Below, piece after piece: positions 45,525-57,847 of a stretch of DNA of 64,000 bases. The notes under the pieces were generated by a model. It was given only the letters and a program-made list of their open reading frames with translations, had not been told where the DNA came from and made no database searches. Position 1 is the first letter of the stretch. Each line of letters begins with the position of its first letter. The stretch spans positions 186,001 through 250,000 of the forward strand of contig NW_006768787.1 in assembly GCF_000204055.1 (NCBI RefSeq), given 5' to 3'. A program made the translations under genes and the position numbers. This DNA is from Melampsora larici-populina 98AG31 (lineage: Eukaryota; Basidiomycota; Pucciniomycetes; Pucciniales; Melampsoraceae).

Positions 45525-47245
45525 GCGAGATCTCTTCTACGTTCTTTCTGACGTTGACTGCCATTTTTTGTATAACCATATGCAGAGGAGGACATCTGCT
45601 GGTAATAATCCCATAGACTAAAATGATGCTCGATTAGCTTTCAGATCATTAAGAAGCCATTAATTGAATAAAGAATTGGATGACTGACCTGCGCTTGGAA
45701 ATTACGGAAGTTCGAGTGAGAGTACTGATAAAGAAAAAACAGATGAGCCTTTGAGAAATTATATCATAGTTCAAGAACTGACTGACCGAGGATTTAATCT
45801 GATTGAGCTTCGTGAGTTCAAGTTTCTTACTTCGGTGTGCGATTTACTATTGATCCACAAATTTTGACAAAAGGGTGATGAGTGCGATCTCTACTGAAGC
45901 AGAAAAGCCCTCAAAGAGTCAAGCTTACATTGGGAGCGGAAAACTTGAAGTGATGGCTATCAAAGAAGTAGCACGAGGATCGAAAATCAGACAAACGCTA
46001 AAAATCTTGATCTCTAACCTATCCTTCCTTACCTGCCAAACCGATCAATACGATACCAAAGTGGATGGCTAAATTCATCTTTAAAAGCTTGCAGGTTGTG
46101 AGTTTAAAGATTTTTAAATTTCGAGTGAGCTATCGAACTTTCTAAAAGTATATGACTCCGTGAGCTAAGATTGGGATGACTATTTGTAGTATTTTGTTTT
46201 GCGATGGGAAGAAGAGCGATTCGAAGTCAAGCACCAAGTCCCTCCAAGAGCATGACCACCGCGCCCGAATCGGAAAACCTCGTACAGAGCAGTACAAGTG
46301 ACAGAGTGTCACGTACACCTGGTTGTATTTTTATCTATTTTTATCCAGCGAGCCCTTGTCTGGACTCTGCAGCGCGACAAGGTTCCACAGTCGTCTTATC
46401 ATTAGTCTAGCCATACCCAACTCGGGGAGTTTTGATCGCAACTCAATCATGAGTAACTCCCGGTTGACGTCAGACAGGTAAACTGGTCTCAGGCTGTCGT
46501 TGACTCAAGCTCCTCTCGACTTCGGCAGAGAAAGGAAAGCTAATGAAAGTTTCAAAAACAAAGAGTTGAACGGTTGAACTTGCATCAGTACTTATGTGAT
46601 TGATAAAATCTATCACTTCTATACAATACGGATGGATAAAACAGAAATTCACATCAGAACAAATCATTGAGAACTAAAAACTATAAATAATTTAAAGATC
46701 GATGAAACATACTTAAAAAAGACAAGAGTTCAAGGCTGCCGAAAGAAAAAAGCTGAAGGATACAAGACATGTGTAACAAGTTGGAATGGATGGGTGAGGA
46801 TGGGTGGAAACTGGTCAGACCTTCCAAGGAGTTCATAATCAAATGAATGGATTTCATCTTGATTTATTATGCAAGCCAAAATTGGTAAAGCGAAATAGCT
46901 TGAAATGATTGTATCCTACAATTCCATCTTCAAGAATCAAATCGCAAGCAAATGGAAAAGAGAAAAACAGAGAACAACTCTTTAAAAGTTCGAATGTACC
47001 GCCGCAGGTATGCAGCGATTCTTATGAACACAACAGACTCCTAACATATAGAGTCGCGATCCAAAAAGTAAGAAAGACGCTCGAAAACACAATTTTATAA
47101 AAAAGAAAGTTGGAAGGAAGATTGTACATACTTGATCCCATGGAATTCCTATAGGATTTGCCTTAGGTCTATACGTAATCCGGCTCAAATCGTTGAGCTC
47201 TTGTATCATCAATTTTTCACCGGTGCAATTGTAGATAGCTTGCAT
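45525..47245 (-). CDS. Possible multi-exon gene of unknown function (minus strand)
   Basis: The candidate first exon (47132-47245) encodes MQAIYNCTGEKLMIQELNDL and SRITYRPKANPIGIPWDQ and ends at a GTATGT donor. Candidate last exons in one consistent phase encode KSHTEVRNLNSRSSIRLNPR, a short piece TLTRTSVISKRS, and LWDYYQQMSSSAYGYTKNGS with QRQKERRRDLA, stopping near 45525. Exons between 45900 and 47130 could not be placed. No family is recognised, and the link between the two ends is conjecture. Confidence 0.3.
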
Positions 47246-47664
47246 TGAGTTGACAACTTGACTGAGAATTTTGCTTAAGCGATGGAAAACAGCTAATCAG
47301 TTTAAGCTTATGAGGTTCGATCGACCAGAGAATCAAGATCCCTTTGTGAAGTTAGATGTGTTGCTCAATTTTCAAAGCCTTATGGATGAATTAGGAAGAT
47401 ATCTAATCAGATATCCAAAGCTGATGACATGAAGATTGAAATTGGTTATGTGTGGGCTTAAGTCGATACATATCCTAAATCACACCACTCCACTTGGATG
47501 AGTTGTTCGATCTGTGTGTATTGGTTCAGTTTATATTTTGTTCTTATTGCTGATGATGTGATGAAGTGCTTAAGGATTTCAAGAAAGAAAGATTGTAATC
47601 AGAAGAATGTGTATGCTGAGGTTCAAAACGATGAAGTAAATTGAGTTCTTCATCAGTTTACCTA

Positions 47665-47754
47665 CTCAAGCTCAAGCTCAAGCTCAAGCTCAAGCTCAAG
47701 CTCAAGCTCAAGCTCAAGCTCAAGCTCAAGCTCAAGCTCAAGCTCAAGCTCAAG
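47665..47754 (+). repeat. (CTCAAG)15 hexanucleotide microsatellite
   Basis: Ninety bases are 15 uninterrupted copies of CTCAAG, ending 221 bases upstream of the ATG at 47976. It is likely in the promoter or 5' untranslated region of that gene. The purity of the repeat suggests recent slippage, so copy number is probably variable. Confidence 0.95.
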
Positions 47755-47975
47755 ATTTGATTTGATTTGATTTATTCGTCAACTTTCCCTCGAGACTTGC
47801 TCACTTTCGATATCTTTCTTTTGGAAATTACACTCTTCAACTTGATATCCTCAAACTATACCTTCATCAAAAACACTCTCATTGAATTCAGAATCAGAAC
47901 CAACGACTTGATCATCATCATCTTGACTAACTCATTTCGACCCTACATACTCACACTTAACTCTCATAGATCATC

Positions 47976-50345
47976 ATGTCTCAATCTAGCTCTACCGTCA
48001 AACTTCCAGAAATTCCAGACTTTGATAATCTTACTGCTAATTCAGCTTGGCAATGGTTATCATGTTTTATGGGATGGCATATTCCAGCATTATCAGAACC
48101 ATCAAAAAAGATCACATTAAAAACTTTCAACGATTTACCCAGAAGAGTACGAAAGATTTTATTTAGATCTGATCTTTTACCACATAAGATACATGATTTA
48201 GATAGTTTTGATCCAGATTGTGATTCGGTGATGAATCATTATTCGTTTACTTGGGCTTTACGTGCATCTGCTATACGAGATATTCATGGTATCTTTCGTG
48301 ATCCGAAGAAGAATCGAATCGAACGATATGCAAAAGGTCATCAACTTTGGGTTCCTGAATCGGAATTACGTTGGTTAAAGATCTTTAAAGGATCTAGAAG
48401 CAAACTTGAAGTTCAAAACATTCAATATCCCATCGGTTTACGATTAGTCACTACTCATCCACCTCGACTTGATCATCCTCATGCCGATACTAATAATATT
48501 AATCATCATCAAACCGGATTAACTTCTAAACCAACAACCTTTGGAGAAATGAAAACCATATGTTTTGATGGAAAACGAGCCAAGACGAATGCAGGATACT
48601 GGCCCTTGAGTTTAGGTCACAAAATGAAATTAGGTCAATCGGGTGATTTTGTACAATTTGATAATTTACAAAGTCAATTGGGTGGAATCAAATTACCTAA
48701 AGTTGAATTAGGTTGGATTTGGATTGAAACTGGGATTTGGGGACCTAGAAAACGAATCTTGTTTAAGAAATTATGTTCAGATGAATCGATTGGGATCTTG
48801 ATTTGGCCTCAATTACCGGGTGAAACGAGTTATAAGACGGCTAAACCGACCCCAAGGATTCCTGTCTATGAAGGAGATACAGTAGAAGTAAGTTTTTAGA
48901 GATTTGAAAGATCATGGTTCATTGGATTCTGAACTGATCATTTGATTTGAAATCTCTAGCTAGCTGATAACGATCGAATCCTAGTCTTTGTTGGCAAACC
49001 TCGAGGAATGAACAGTGCAGTGCTTCAAATCAATGTTACCTATCAATGGGTAGGATGTCTTGCAGGTTCAAATATGGCCGAAACCAAGTATTCATATCCA
49101 AACCCTTGCGAAAGGTATGACTGAATCCAATCAATTCTTAACATCTAAAACTCTTGAATCTTATACATACATCTTCCACTTCACAATTTTAGGTATCCAC
49201 ATTGTCTTCGACGACCGATTTATTCTCCAATCCAATCTGACGAACCTGAAATCCTTGAACACGCTCATTTTCCAATCACCGAATCACCTGATTTAGCAGA
49301 CCGATTCAATGAAGCCAAACAAGGAGATTCATCTGATTTCTTTAATGAAACTTATTCTAAAGCTCAAGAAAGCGTTTTGAAAGATTTACGGAATGGAGTG
49401 ATACCAGAGATAGTTGAAAAGTTTATGGAAAATCATCCTTCAAGTCTTGCAGTAGAAATGATGAGTAAATTCAATCCAGCTTTGAAATCGGTTTTGTTAA
49501 AACTTAATTCGATACCTGAATATACTATTGAGTTTCCACCTGAACTCGAATCAACTGAGTCACCGGAAACAGATGAATATATCATTGAAGAATTAAATGA
49601 TCTTGAAGATACACCGATTATTGATACTTCAAGACCATCAATTGTTCTGGATACAACCATATCTGCCACACCTAATCCTGCTCCTCAACCGGGTCCTTCA
49701 TGTCTCAAGAGAACTTCAACCTCATCTAACTTGAAACGAGCACACCAGAAGGAGAAAGATGAACTCACTCCACGAGATCTTAAACGACGTCGCTCAGTCA
49801 CGTTTGCTAAACAAAGTGATCATGATGTGAAGGGTAAAGGTCGAATGATTGACTCAAGTTCGATTGAAGATTTGGAAGACGAACCAGATCATGAACCGAG
49901 CACTTCAGTACGACCAGAACCACCTAATTTATCTGATAGTGAAGAGAGTGAAGAAAGTGAAGCAGAATTCGAATCGACCCCTCGGAATTCAAAACGACCT
50001 CGTTCATCATTACCGATCAATGAAACTCCTTCAAGTCAACCCATCGAAAGTTGTTTAAACCCTTCTGCTTCAATGGAAAACTTATCAAACCAGATCGATT
50101 GGTCAAGAATAGATTCTTCACAAGGTAGTACACAACAACCAGATAATGAGAAAGGTTCTGGTCCAAGAAGATCAACTAGGAGAAGATCATCTGGTAGATC
50201 GGAAGTCTTTAAAGATTATACTTCTTTGGATTTGAAGGATTCTAGATCGGTTGAACTTGAGGGATCTGATTGTGAAGATTATCAGAAAGATGTTAATCAA
50301 AAATCAGTTAAACGAAAAAGAAAATCATGGATTGAAGATTCATGA
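47976..50345 (+). CDS. Unrecognised 739-residue protein, structured N-terminal half and disordered charged tail
   Basis: Three exons (47976-48887, 48960-49114, 49193-50345) join in frame; introns are 72 and 78 bp with GTAAGT and GTATGA donors. The N-terminal ~360 residues look globular and Trp-rich (WQWLSCFMGWHIP, ELRWLKIFKGSRSK, LGWIWIETGIWGPRKR, YEGDTVELADNDRILVF). From about residue 460 the sequence is Ser/Glu/Lys-rich with basic clusters (LKRRRS, KRKRKSW) typical of nuclear localisation signals and acidic SEESEESEAEF stretches. I do not recognise the family; a nuclear or chromatin role is only suggested by the tail. It is preceded by the (CTCAAG)15 repeat. Confidence 0.75.
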
Positions 50346-51330
50346 AATCTATTAAGAAGGTTTAAAGTCAAAATCAAATTACAAAAAAAAACTTTCGATT
50401 TCTAAATCAAACAAAAATTAATCGAGTTTCTTTTATATAGATCAAATCAAACTCTTGAGATTTTTTTTTCTGGTTGGTTAGTTGGGTTTGTGGACTTTGA
50501 ATTAAGAGCTGGACTTTATATTTTTTCCGTTTTTTGCATTTGCATTTACAGTTGTTGTGGTTGTTGTTGTTTGTTTAGATAGAGAAAAGTCGTTTTTAGA
50601 AAAAAATGTGCGTGTTAGTTTGGTTGGTTTGTAATTTGTGTTTAAATGGTTCTTTTTTCCTTTTTTTATGAATCTTTGTAGATTTCCAAATTTGTATTTA
50701 GGTTGTGAGAATAAAGATCAAAGTGTTTTTCGTTTTATTTGTTTTGATTTTTGTTAAAGGACTTTTTTTGGTTTTGAATTCTATTTTCTTTTTGGTTTCA
50801 AAGAAATTTTCATTCTTGGTTTAACCCTCGGTTGCAGGATTTTTTTGGGAGGTTTTTTGATGACGAAAGATTGGGATGAGAATTTTTGTGAGTTTGCTTT
50901 AAAGGTTTGGGTCTGGTTGAATTAAACTGAAGCTTGTGTTGTGGAATATTATGATTCATCATGGTATTAGTATTGAAGGGAAGTTTCCCTGATTTGACTC
51001 TTGAGTGTAGTATGGTGCATGAATACAATCAGACTGATATTTATTACTTTAAGAGAAAGATGGAAAAACTATTTGTTGATTCACAATTGAGCAATAAAGA
51101 ATCAATTTCATGATGAGAGGAATAAAAAAGCCCCGTGCTCACTTGAAGCTCAGACCTTTTTAACTCGGACCAGGGCCGGGTGTTGTTATGATGTGAACTC
51201 CGCCTTCTTCGGAGCTTGATGGTGAATGATCAAAGGTCAACACGATAATATCAAATTTCCAATCGACTATTTCTCGATATCAACCTCCATCCTTTGACTA
51301 ACGCGCGATTTCTAGAGTATAGAACTGATC
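50346..51330. other. Intergenic spacer between two convergent-free, same-strand genes
   Basis: T-rich 3' flank of the preceding gene, then a spacer without coding potential up to the MMS2 start. No RNA gene seen. Confidence 0.5.
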
Positions 51331-52215
51331 ATGTCTGGAACACAAGGTAAGAATTCATGACTCACACTTAGTATCTGTGTATCGTATTCTGACCATTTGT
51401 GGAATTCCGATCGGTTTTGATGATCTGCCTTACATCACCTATTGTTGTATAGTTCCACGAAATTTTAGACTACTAGAAGAAGTTGAGTCTTTTTTCTTTC
51501 ACGTTAATCAGCTCGATTGGATTGGTCTTCAAAAAGATTGTCACTAACTTGAGACTTTTATATTCTTTAGTTAGAGAAAGGTGAAAAAGGATTAGGAGAT
51601 GGTACATGTTCTTATGGACTTGCAGATGGAGATGATATCACTATGACAAAATGGAATGGAACGATCATTGGTCCAAGTCATGTGAGTGATTAATTTTTGA
51701 GTTTGAGTTGATGACTTTTCTTTTTTTTGGTCTTTCACTTTACTAACCAAATCATGATTCCTATCTCACTTTTTCTTTAGAGTGTACATGAGAATAGAAT
51801 TTATGATATAAAGATTACTTGTGGTAATTTTTATCCTGATAAACCACCTACTATTCATTTTCTTACTAAGATCAATATGCCATGTGTGAATTCGACAACT
51901 GGAGAGGTAAGGATAACTCAAGAGATTTATCGGTCTTATTAAAACCAATTAAAGATTTTCTGATGGATCAAGTTGTGAACTTTTAGGTGGAAGCTTCACA
52001 TTTCCCATTACTCGAGAATTGGCGTCGAAACTATACACTCGAGACTGTTCTTGTAGAGCTCAGAAGGTAAGATGCCGACTCATCATACTAGATAATTAGT
52101 ACGAAGATCTTTGATTCATCTTACTCAACTCGTTTATTTTGTTTGGTTTTTGATTAGGGAAATGTTACGGGCCGGTCGAAAACTACCCCAGCCACCCGAA
52201 GGCACTATGTTTTGA
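51331..52215 (+). CDS. MMS2: Ubiquitin-conjugating enzyme E2 variant MMS2/UEV1
   Basis: Six exons (51331-51346, 51453-51481, 51571-51681, 51781-51906, 51987-52066, 52158-52215) give 139 residues, the usual UEV length. The protein begins [20 protein letters not shown], includes [29 protein letters not shown] in the E2 fold and ends [11 protein letters not shown], the conserved UEV C-terminus. As in the family, the catalytic Cys of active E2s is absent. MMS2 partners with Ubc13 to build Lys63-linked ubiquitin chains on PCNA in error-free post-replication repair; that role is from family knowledge. All introns are GT-AG and short. The very short first exon (16 nt) is confirmed by frame continuity. 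Confidence 0.95.
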
Positions 52216-52777
52216 TTGGTAGTTACTACAACACTTTGTGTTAGTCCTACAAAATCATCACTTGTATTAAATCATTTTTGACATCCTCTTCTCCTCTCTC
52301 TTCCTCTTTTGCTTATTCTGTTGTTGTCTGCTATCACCCTCCGATCTTCTATATATTTCTTTGTTTTTTGTTGGTTTGTTTTGCGGTTTATAGTCTCACA
52401 CATGTAATTAAATTGGCTTAAAATAGTTTGTTATGTGTGATGTGAGGTGAAAAGAACATGCGTTCCTGAACTTCTGACCCTTGATTATTAAGCGTGGACT
52501 CCCCTCAAGATTAGAAATATCACATCAAGAGCTGAAGTATCTCATCCTCAAAGAATGACAATGACAATACTTGCTACTTGGTATAGATATGATACAACAC
52601 AGCTCTATGTAAATTTCATTGATTATAAATGTGTGCGGTATCAAATGAACCAAGCATAGAAAGAATCTGATCTGATATATTGGAAGTGCAAAGTATTTAG
52701 CCTTCTCTTTATCCATCAAATGGTCAACTCTAAGGTTTAGGTATCTTGAATCCAGAGCTACACGATCGATCCGATTC
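52216..52777. other. Spacer between convergent genes
   Basis: 3' flanks of MMS2 (plus) and the TPR gene (minus). No other gene seen; the minus open frame at 52525-52842 is mostly non-coding shadow. Confidence 0.5.
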
Positions 52778-53852
52778 CTAATTTTTACCCTTCTCTGCAT
52801 TCTGCTCTTCTTGTAACCTCTTACGAAGTAGTTTGGCACCAACCTAACATATACAGATCAGAAGATATACAGATCAGAAATGGGCATTCGTGATCACCTT
52901 TCAGAGAGAGAGATTGAGAGTTAGACATACATTCCTGATATTTTGATCTGCTCTTTTGATACCCAATCGACGAGCATGTTGATACTCAGCCAAAGCATCT
53001 TGTAAATGATTATCTAAATTTCAAAACACATCAGTATATATATTAAACTTACACTGGATTTGATAGTAGAGCTGATAATACTCAACTAGCTTCATTAACA
53101 GCAGCCAAATTGAATCTGATTTCTCCATCTGTAGGATCTAATTCAACAGCTTGTTTTAAATGATAAAGAGCTTTTTGAGGTTGAGGTGGTTCTGATAAGA
53201 TATAAGCAGATGCTAAATTGGTATGTACATCAGATGATGGATTAAGATTTAATGAGGTTTCCCAAACTTTAATGGCTTCAGGTAATTTTTTTAATTGATA
53301 TAAAGTGATACCTAAATTATAATAAGAAGTTGAAGTTGGTTTGATTGAAATACTCCTAGAATTATAAAAGAAAATTATAGGCAACTTAAACTGATTTTAG
53401 AATTAGATTGATGAATTTTTTAAGAAAAAAAGGAGGTATGATCAAAAAAAAAGATTTCCTCACTTTTCATATAGGTCTTTGGCTCCTTCTATATCACCTT
53501 TTTCTAAGAGTAAAGAAGCTGAGTCTATTAATTTTTGACTTTCATCTTCCAGTGGATCTTGTGATGATGGAGGTGAAGAAGTGGGACTTGCTAATGCTAT
53601 GTATCAAAAAAATTATATCTTAATCAGTTCAACAACCCCCTGTTTTTCATAGAATCTTTGAGATCAGTAATACGTACTTAGAATTGAAGAACTAAATGGT
53701 CTGGTAAGAAAACTACATGAGTGGTGTGGCGAAAATTTGGATTTCAAGGCATAGGTTGACCGAGGTGATATGAAATGACTGGAAGCCTTGTGACTTGAAG
53801 ACCTACTGATGACTCGTAAGACTGATCGACATTGTAATGGACTATTTAACAT
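52778..53852 (-). CDS. TPR-repeat protein, probably mitochondrial
   Basis: Five exons (53678-53852, 53464-53596, 53087-53355, 52931-53013, 52778-52843, all minus) join in frame to 241 residues. The N-terminus is Ser/Arg/His-rich without acidic residues for ~60 residues (MLNSPLQCRSVLRVISRSSS), a typical mitochondrial presequence. Then come SASLLLEKGDIEGAKDLYEK and at least two full tetratricopeptide repeats (SYYNLGITLYQLKKLPEAIK, HTNLASAYILSEPPQPQKAL) followed by AVELDPTDGEIRFNLAAVNE and a Lys/Glu-rich end. TPRs bind other proteins; the partner is unknown. The 3' end converges on MMS2. Confidence 0.8.
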
Positions 53853-54707
53853 TTTGAGAGATATGAGATTTATGGCGGTAAAAGAGAAATGTGAAGTCGA
53901 TCTGAAGAAAGATTGGATTGGTCAAACAAGTGAAACTTGTGTGAGATGGTCGGGTCAACTCGCGGGATGCGAGTACCGGGACTCGCGGGCCACTATTAAA
54001 TATAAACTTATCAAAGTACCGAGCGCCCTGGTGTTTTCAGTCTTCGTGACTCTGAGTCAATATGCGATTCGATCATCACCACTTATTCTCTTGCTTTTAT
54101 GAATCCATCCGCCCTAGCGATATGCTTATGTACATTTTTCTTGTTGTACCTCTTCAGATTGTTTTTAATCTCGCTGGGGCTCGGTCGCGAGCGACAGCAT
54201 GGGACTCTGATGAGTTTGAACCTAAGCCTTTTTGGCCGGCAAGCCTAAAATAGGACATGATGCTTCGTGCATTCAAATTTCTGTGCCAATCCGGATTCCA
54301 CTTCCATCCTGACACGTTTGATTGAGCACATAGTGGGGAGAAAAGTAGCCTTGAATGAATGCAGTGTGGAGTTAGGCAACAAGTTAATCTTGCCGCCTTT
54401 GGATTTGAACCGGTTATTCGAGTGATTTCCTTATCAAGTTTTGTCTTTGATGACCTCAAAACAGCTCAGTCGTACAAGGCTTTATTTCTATTCATCCTTC
54501 CGGTAAATCCCATACTTTGTTGAACTTGATATTCGTGACACAAATACCTCCACTTCTCTATCTTTTCCTTTTGAAGAAGATTATCAATTCTGGAACAGTC
54601 AGTCCATTCTTTGCAATCGCTGCATTTTCATTTACTCACTTCTTCTGCTTCGCTTTGGACATTTTAAGAAATCTGAGGGCCTTCATAGACTAATTCACGG
54701 AAGAAAA
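53853..54707. other. Spacer and upstream region of the first secreted-protein gene
   Basis: No gene supported. The segment near 54307 (CCATCCTGACACGTTTGATT) recurs near 59939 upstream of the third paralogue, indicating that promoter-side DNA was duplicated along with the genes. Confidence 0.5.
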
Positions 54708-55322
54708 ATGAAGTCATTCACTTTAGTTTCAGGATTTCTATTTGGACTCATCTCTCAAAACTCGGCAGCAATAACCAGATTAGCTGAACCTAGCGCAGGT
54801 CTAAAAGTTGTCTTTCATGGTGCTCTAGGCGATTCTGCTACCCCAGTAACTTGGTCAAGTTCTTCACTAGAGATGCAAGCAAGAATGGAAGAAGGCGAAA
54901 GACTTGCGTTACAACCACCTCCAAAGATGTTGGAGTCTCCTCTATCAGCAAAAGATGAAGAATCTTTTTTTGGACCAAAAGACTCTTTGGGACCTTCTAA
55001 ATCAGAACTTGTTCAACACCTCGATGTAGAATCTGAACAATACAAGATGATGCGATTGGCTCGTGCACGAATCTTGAAGGGTGCTGGTGGTGGTGGTGGA
55101 CACGGTGGTGGTGAAGGTGGTGGTGGTAGTGGTGGTCATGAAGTTGCAAGTGGGAGACCTAATGACAAATCAGATGCTGCTGGCACAGTCACGTCTACCG
55201 CTTGTGGTGGTGGCAGTGGCAGTGGGGCGGCAGATGCCACCTTCTCCACAAAATTGACCTGGGTATTACTCGCTGGAAATCTTGCTTATTTGAGGCGTTT
55301 ATTTGATCATGCGAGATTTTGA
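54708..55322 (+). CDS. Small secreted glycine-rich protein, paralogue 1
   Basis: Single-exon 204-residue protein. Residues 1-21 (MKSFTLVSGFLFGLISQNSA) form a signal peptide. The mature part has a conserved segment SSSSLEMQARMEEGERLAL, then HLDVESEQYKM, LARARILKG, a Gly/Ser/His-rich stretch of about 55 residues, and a conserved C-terminal ATFSTKLTWVLLAGNLAYLR with an amphipathic or membrane-associating helix. Two cognate genes lie 3.1 and 5.8 kb downstream. No known domain. Small, secreted and tandemly duplicated proteins in rusts are commonly considered effector candidates; that is inference here. The conserved 3' flank TTCTTGTAAAATATGCAGATCA is shared by all three copies. Confidence 0.8.
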   Translation: MKSFTLVSGFLFGLISQNSAAITRLAEPSAGLKVVFHGALGDSATPVTWSSSSLEMQARMEEGERLALQPPPKMLESPLSAKDEESFFGPKDSLGPSKSELVQHLDVESEQYKMMRLARARILKGAGGGGGHGGGEGGGGSGGHEVASGRPNDKSDAAGTVTSTACGGGSGSGAADATFSTKLTWVLLAGNLAYLRRLFDHARF

Positions 55323-56922
55323 TTGGGAATCAAGGAATTATGATTGTGATATGTTCTTGTAAAATATGCAGATCAATACGTATATGATTGAGGATATCAA
55401 GCAACTTGAAGCTATTAGGCATTGGGCAAGGTTTTTTTTAAAAAAAAATTGGTTGCCAAGACCCATTCAAATGTAATTCAGATTTCTCGGACTCCTGAGT
55501 AGCCATTGCTGACATAATATCAAAGCCACCAAAAGCACAGCAAAAACACCATTTCTTGTTTTGCTTTGCAAAAATTTTCTAAAATTTTATGTGGTGTAGA
55601 GCATCCTTGCTTAATCTGTAAAAGCCACAAGCCCCAATTACGCCACAAAAGAAGTCTTTCAGACATTTCACAGATACCATACCCTGGGTCCCCCATTCTG
55701 AATCTACCCGGGTATCCCCTATCAGCCGTGATCTGATGATTGCTTGGTTGACCTCAGCTGTATCATCCGGCCCCTGGCGGTTGATCCAAACACATTGCAG
55801 GTGCTGAGCCAAACCTGTGGTGGTCTGTTTGGTCCCTCCCTCGCCCTCAGGTGTGTTTTTCTTTTTCCTCTGGTTGATATCAGGCTGATTCTTACCTTTT
55901 ATAAGACTTGATCAAGTTTTTGGCCACCGGAAAATATACCCCATCAATCATTGTATCACCTCATGAATTTTAATGAAATGAATCATGATCATGATCTGCA
56001 ACAAGCTAGCAATTTTGATTCACTTGATCATTTGGTGGTGAGTCTACTTTACTTGTTTTGTTTATGCTAGATGACTCATGAACAAGAATTTTGGATTGGT
56101 AATGAGCTGCTGGAGTTGAAGAGCAGGAAGCTTGAAGACGAGATTTCAGCAGTCATTGGACCGAGGTAAATAAAAATCAAACCCAAAAAGGTAACCCGGA
56201 AAAGCAACAGGTTTCTGTTCAACGTCTGTGAAACTCATACTCTTCTGCAATCTTTGACTTGCTTTGTGAGGTGCACCACTGGTCGGTCAAAAAATATAAA
56301 AAAAGGGAAAATTTTGCCCAATGCCTATTGACTCAGTGAGTTTTGATTGATAGACTGAACCTCAAATAAATGCCCAGTGGTTATATGACTTCTGATCAAG
56401 TGGTCTAGCGAGAATTGAGATAGACCCTCCTGGAGTCCTGATTCCGAATCCAATTTGTGTCCGCATGTGAACTATTTACTATACACAAGCCACCTACCCC
56501 TCATTCTCCCTGGTTGCTCTCAAATATGAAGGTGTGTTCACTTGATTAGCTACCAATCTTGTATCTTATATGCATGACCAGGTGAACTGTGGTAAAGCAT
56601 AATCACTCTGTTCACTCTCCAAAACAAAATTGTTGCTGTATTCCAAATCCTCTACTTGCAGCTTTTCATTCCAATAACCTTGTGGTCCACCACTGTTATA
56701 CCTTTTGTGTTCCTCATCCTACGCTTTACTCTCACTGCTCAGAGATGAAGCTTTGTGTAGGTCCACAATGTCAATCTTGATCATGCAATTGATAAAAATG
56801 CAAGTAAAAGTCCATTGTGCTCCCGATTCTAAATCCTAGCCTGGAACCTGTATATCAAGCTTGGAGGAAGAATTGTCAGATGATCCTAAGACACATACCT
56901 CTGATACGGTTTATTGGACATA
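55323..56922. other. Intergenic DNA between paralogues 1 and 2
   Basis: No supported gene. Only short open frames without splice continuity. Confidence 0.45.
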
Positions 56923-57096
56923 CAGTCAACTCCCTCTAATTACATACAGCTTGGCGGGTGATTTTTCCATGCACTTAGAGAAATATGCACTTAGAGACCT
57001 CATTTTGGCTGGAAAATCCCATTTTGGCAGCAAAGAATCCTATGCACATAGACAAGTATGCACTTACAGGGATATTCACTGAGAGGGAGTTGACTG
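56923..57096. mobile_element. 174-bp pogo/Tigger-like MITE
   Basis: Inverted ends CAGTCAACTCCCTCT (56923) and AGAGGGAGTTGACTG (ending 57096), flanked by TA on both sides. The CAGT..ACTCCCTC end type resembles pogo/Tigger elements. The interior repeats ATGCACTTAGAGA and AAATCCCATTTTGGC-like segments. Non-coding. Confidence 0.85.
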
Positions 57097-57847
57097 TAGA
57101 TGACAAAAGTTATAATCCAACGTCCAATCCCGCTTTATGTTTTGATTATATTTTAATCCGGCAGACTAAGAGTCATGACACACGACGTAAAATGCACTAC
57201 ATCCTCTGTTAGACACGATAGGTGCTTTCTGTTTTGACTAGAAGCTTGGGCGGACCAAAATTCTTTCCACTCATGGGTTTCTGGTTTTGGATATTGCAGT
57301 AAGCAAACCACTGTGAATTTCTCAGTCTCTTGACCCCAAACTTGCATCTGGATATTTGAATTTTGTGCGCATAAAGCTATCAATATCTTTCATCTATAAT
57401 TCTAGTCATACCACTTGTTTCCCCACTAGACTCTTTATCAAAAACTTGGAACTTTGACATTTATAATCTTTTATCTTTCTTCAAGGTTTCTTGCTCAAGT
57501 GTATGTCAAAAGTTGACTTTTCTCATCACACTATCATAAATCTAATCATGCCTAATAAACTCAAGAGATTCAAGTCATCCAAGGCTTTATCTCTATCAAA
57601 CCTTCAAGCACAAACTATACATTGTTGAAACCGGCATCTGTTTCTGAACATCCACGCCTGTTTCTCTTCCGGCTAGACAAGTTTACTCATTCTGGTAGTC
57701 AGTTCATCTTCTACAATTCATCTTCTTTATTTCTTATCATTTCCACAAAATTGGAACAACAATCAATCTCTTGTACTCATATCTTCTCCTTCGCCTGATC
57801 TCCTTCAAGGACTTTGAGTCCTCAACCCCTGATTAGCAAAGAACACA
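57097..57847. other. Upstream region of the second secreted-protein gene
   Basis: No gene. The last ~350 bases are alignable by eye with the upstream DNA of the third paralogue (CTATCATAAA.CTA.TCA, AAGGCTTTATCTCTA). Confidence 0.45.

Noticed and set aside
45188..45579. Minus-strand open frames of 67 and 109 codons
   Set aside because: Composition is not coding-like; the frame favoured by splice sites in this area is a different one.
46204..46410. Possible plus-strand first exon MGRRAIRSQAPSPSKSM...
   Set aside because: A donor-like site exists after TPG but no downstream exon in phase could be found.
54395..54430. GGTTCAAATCC-like T-loop on the minus strand
   Set aside because: Flanking bases do not pair into a T-stem and no anticodon arm is present at the right distance.
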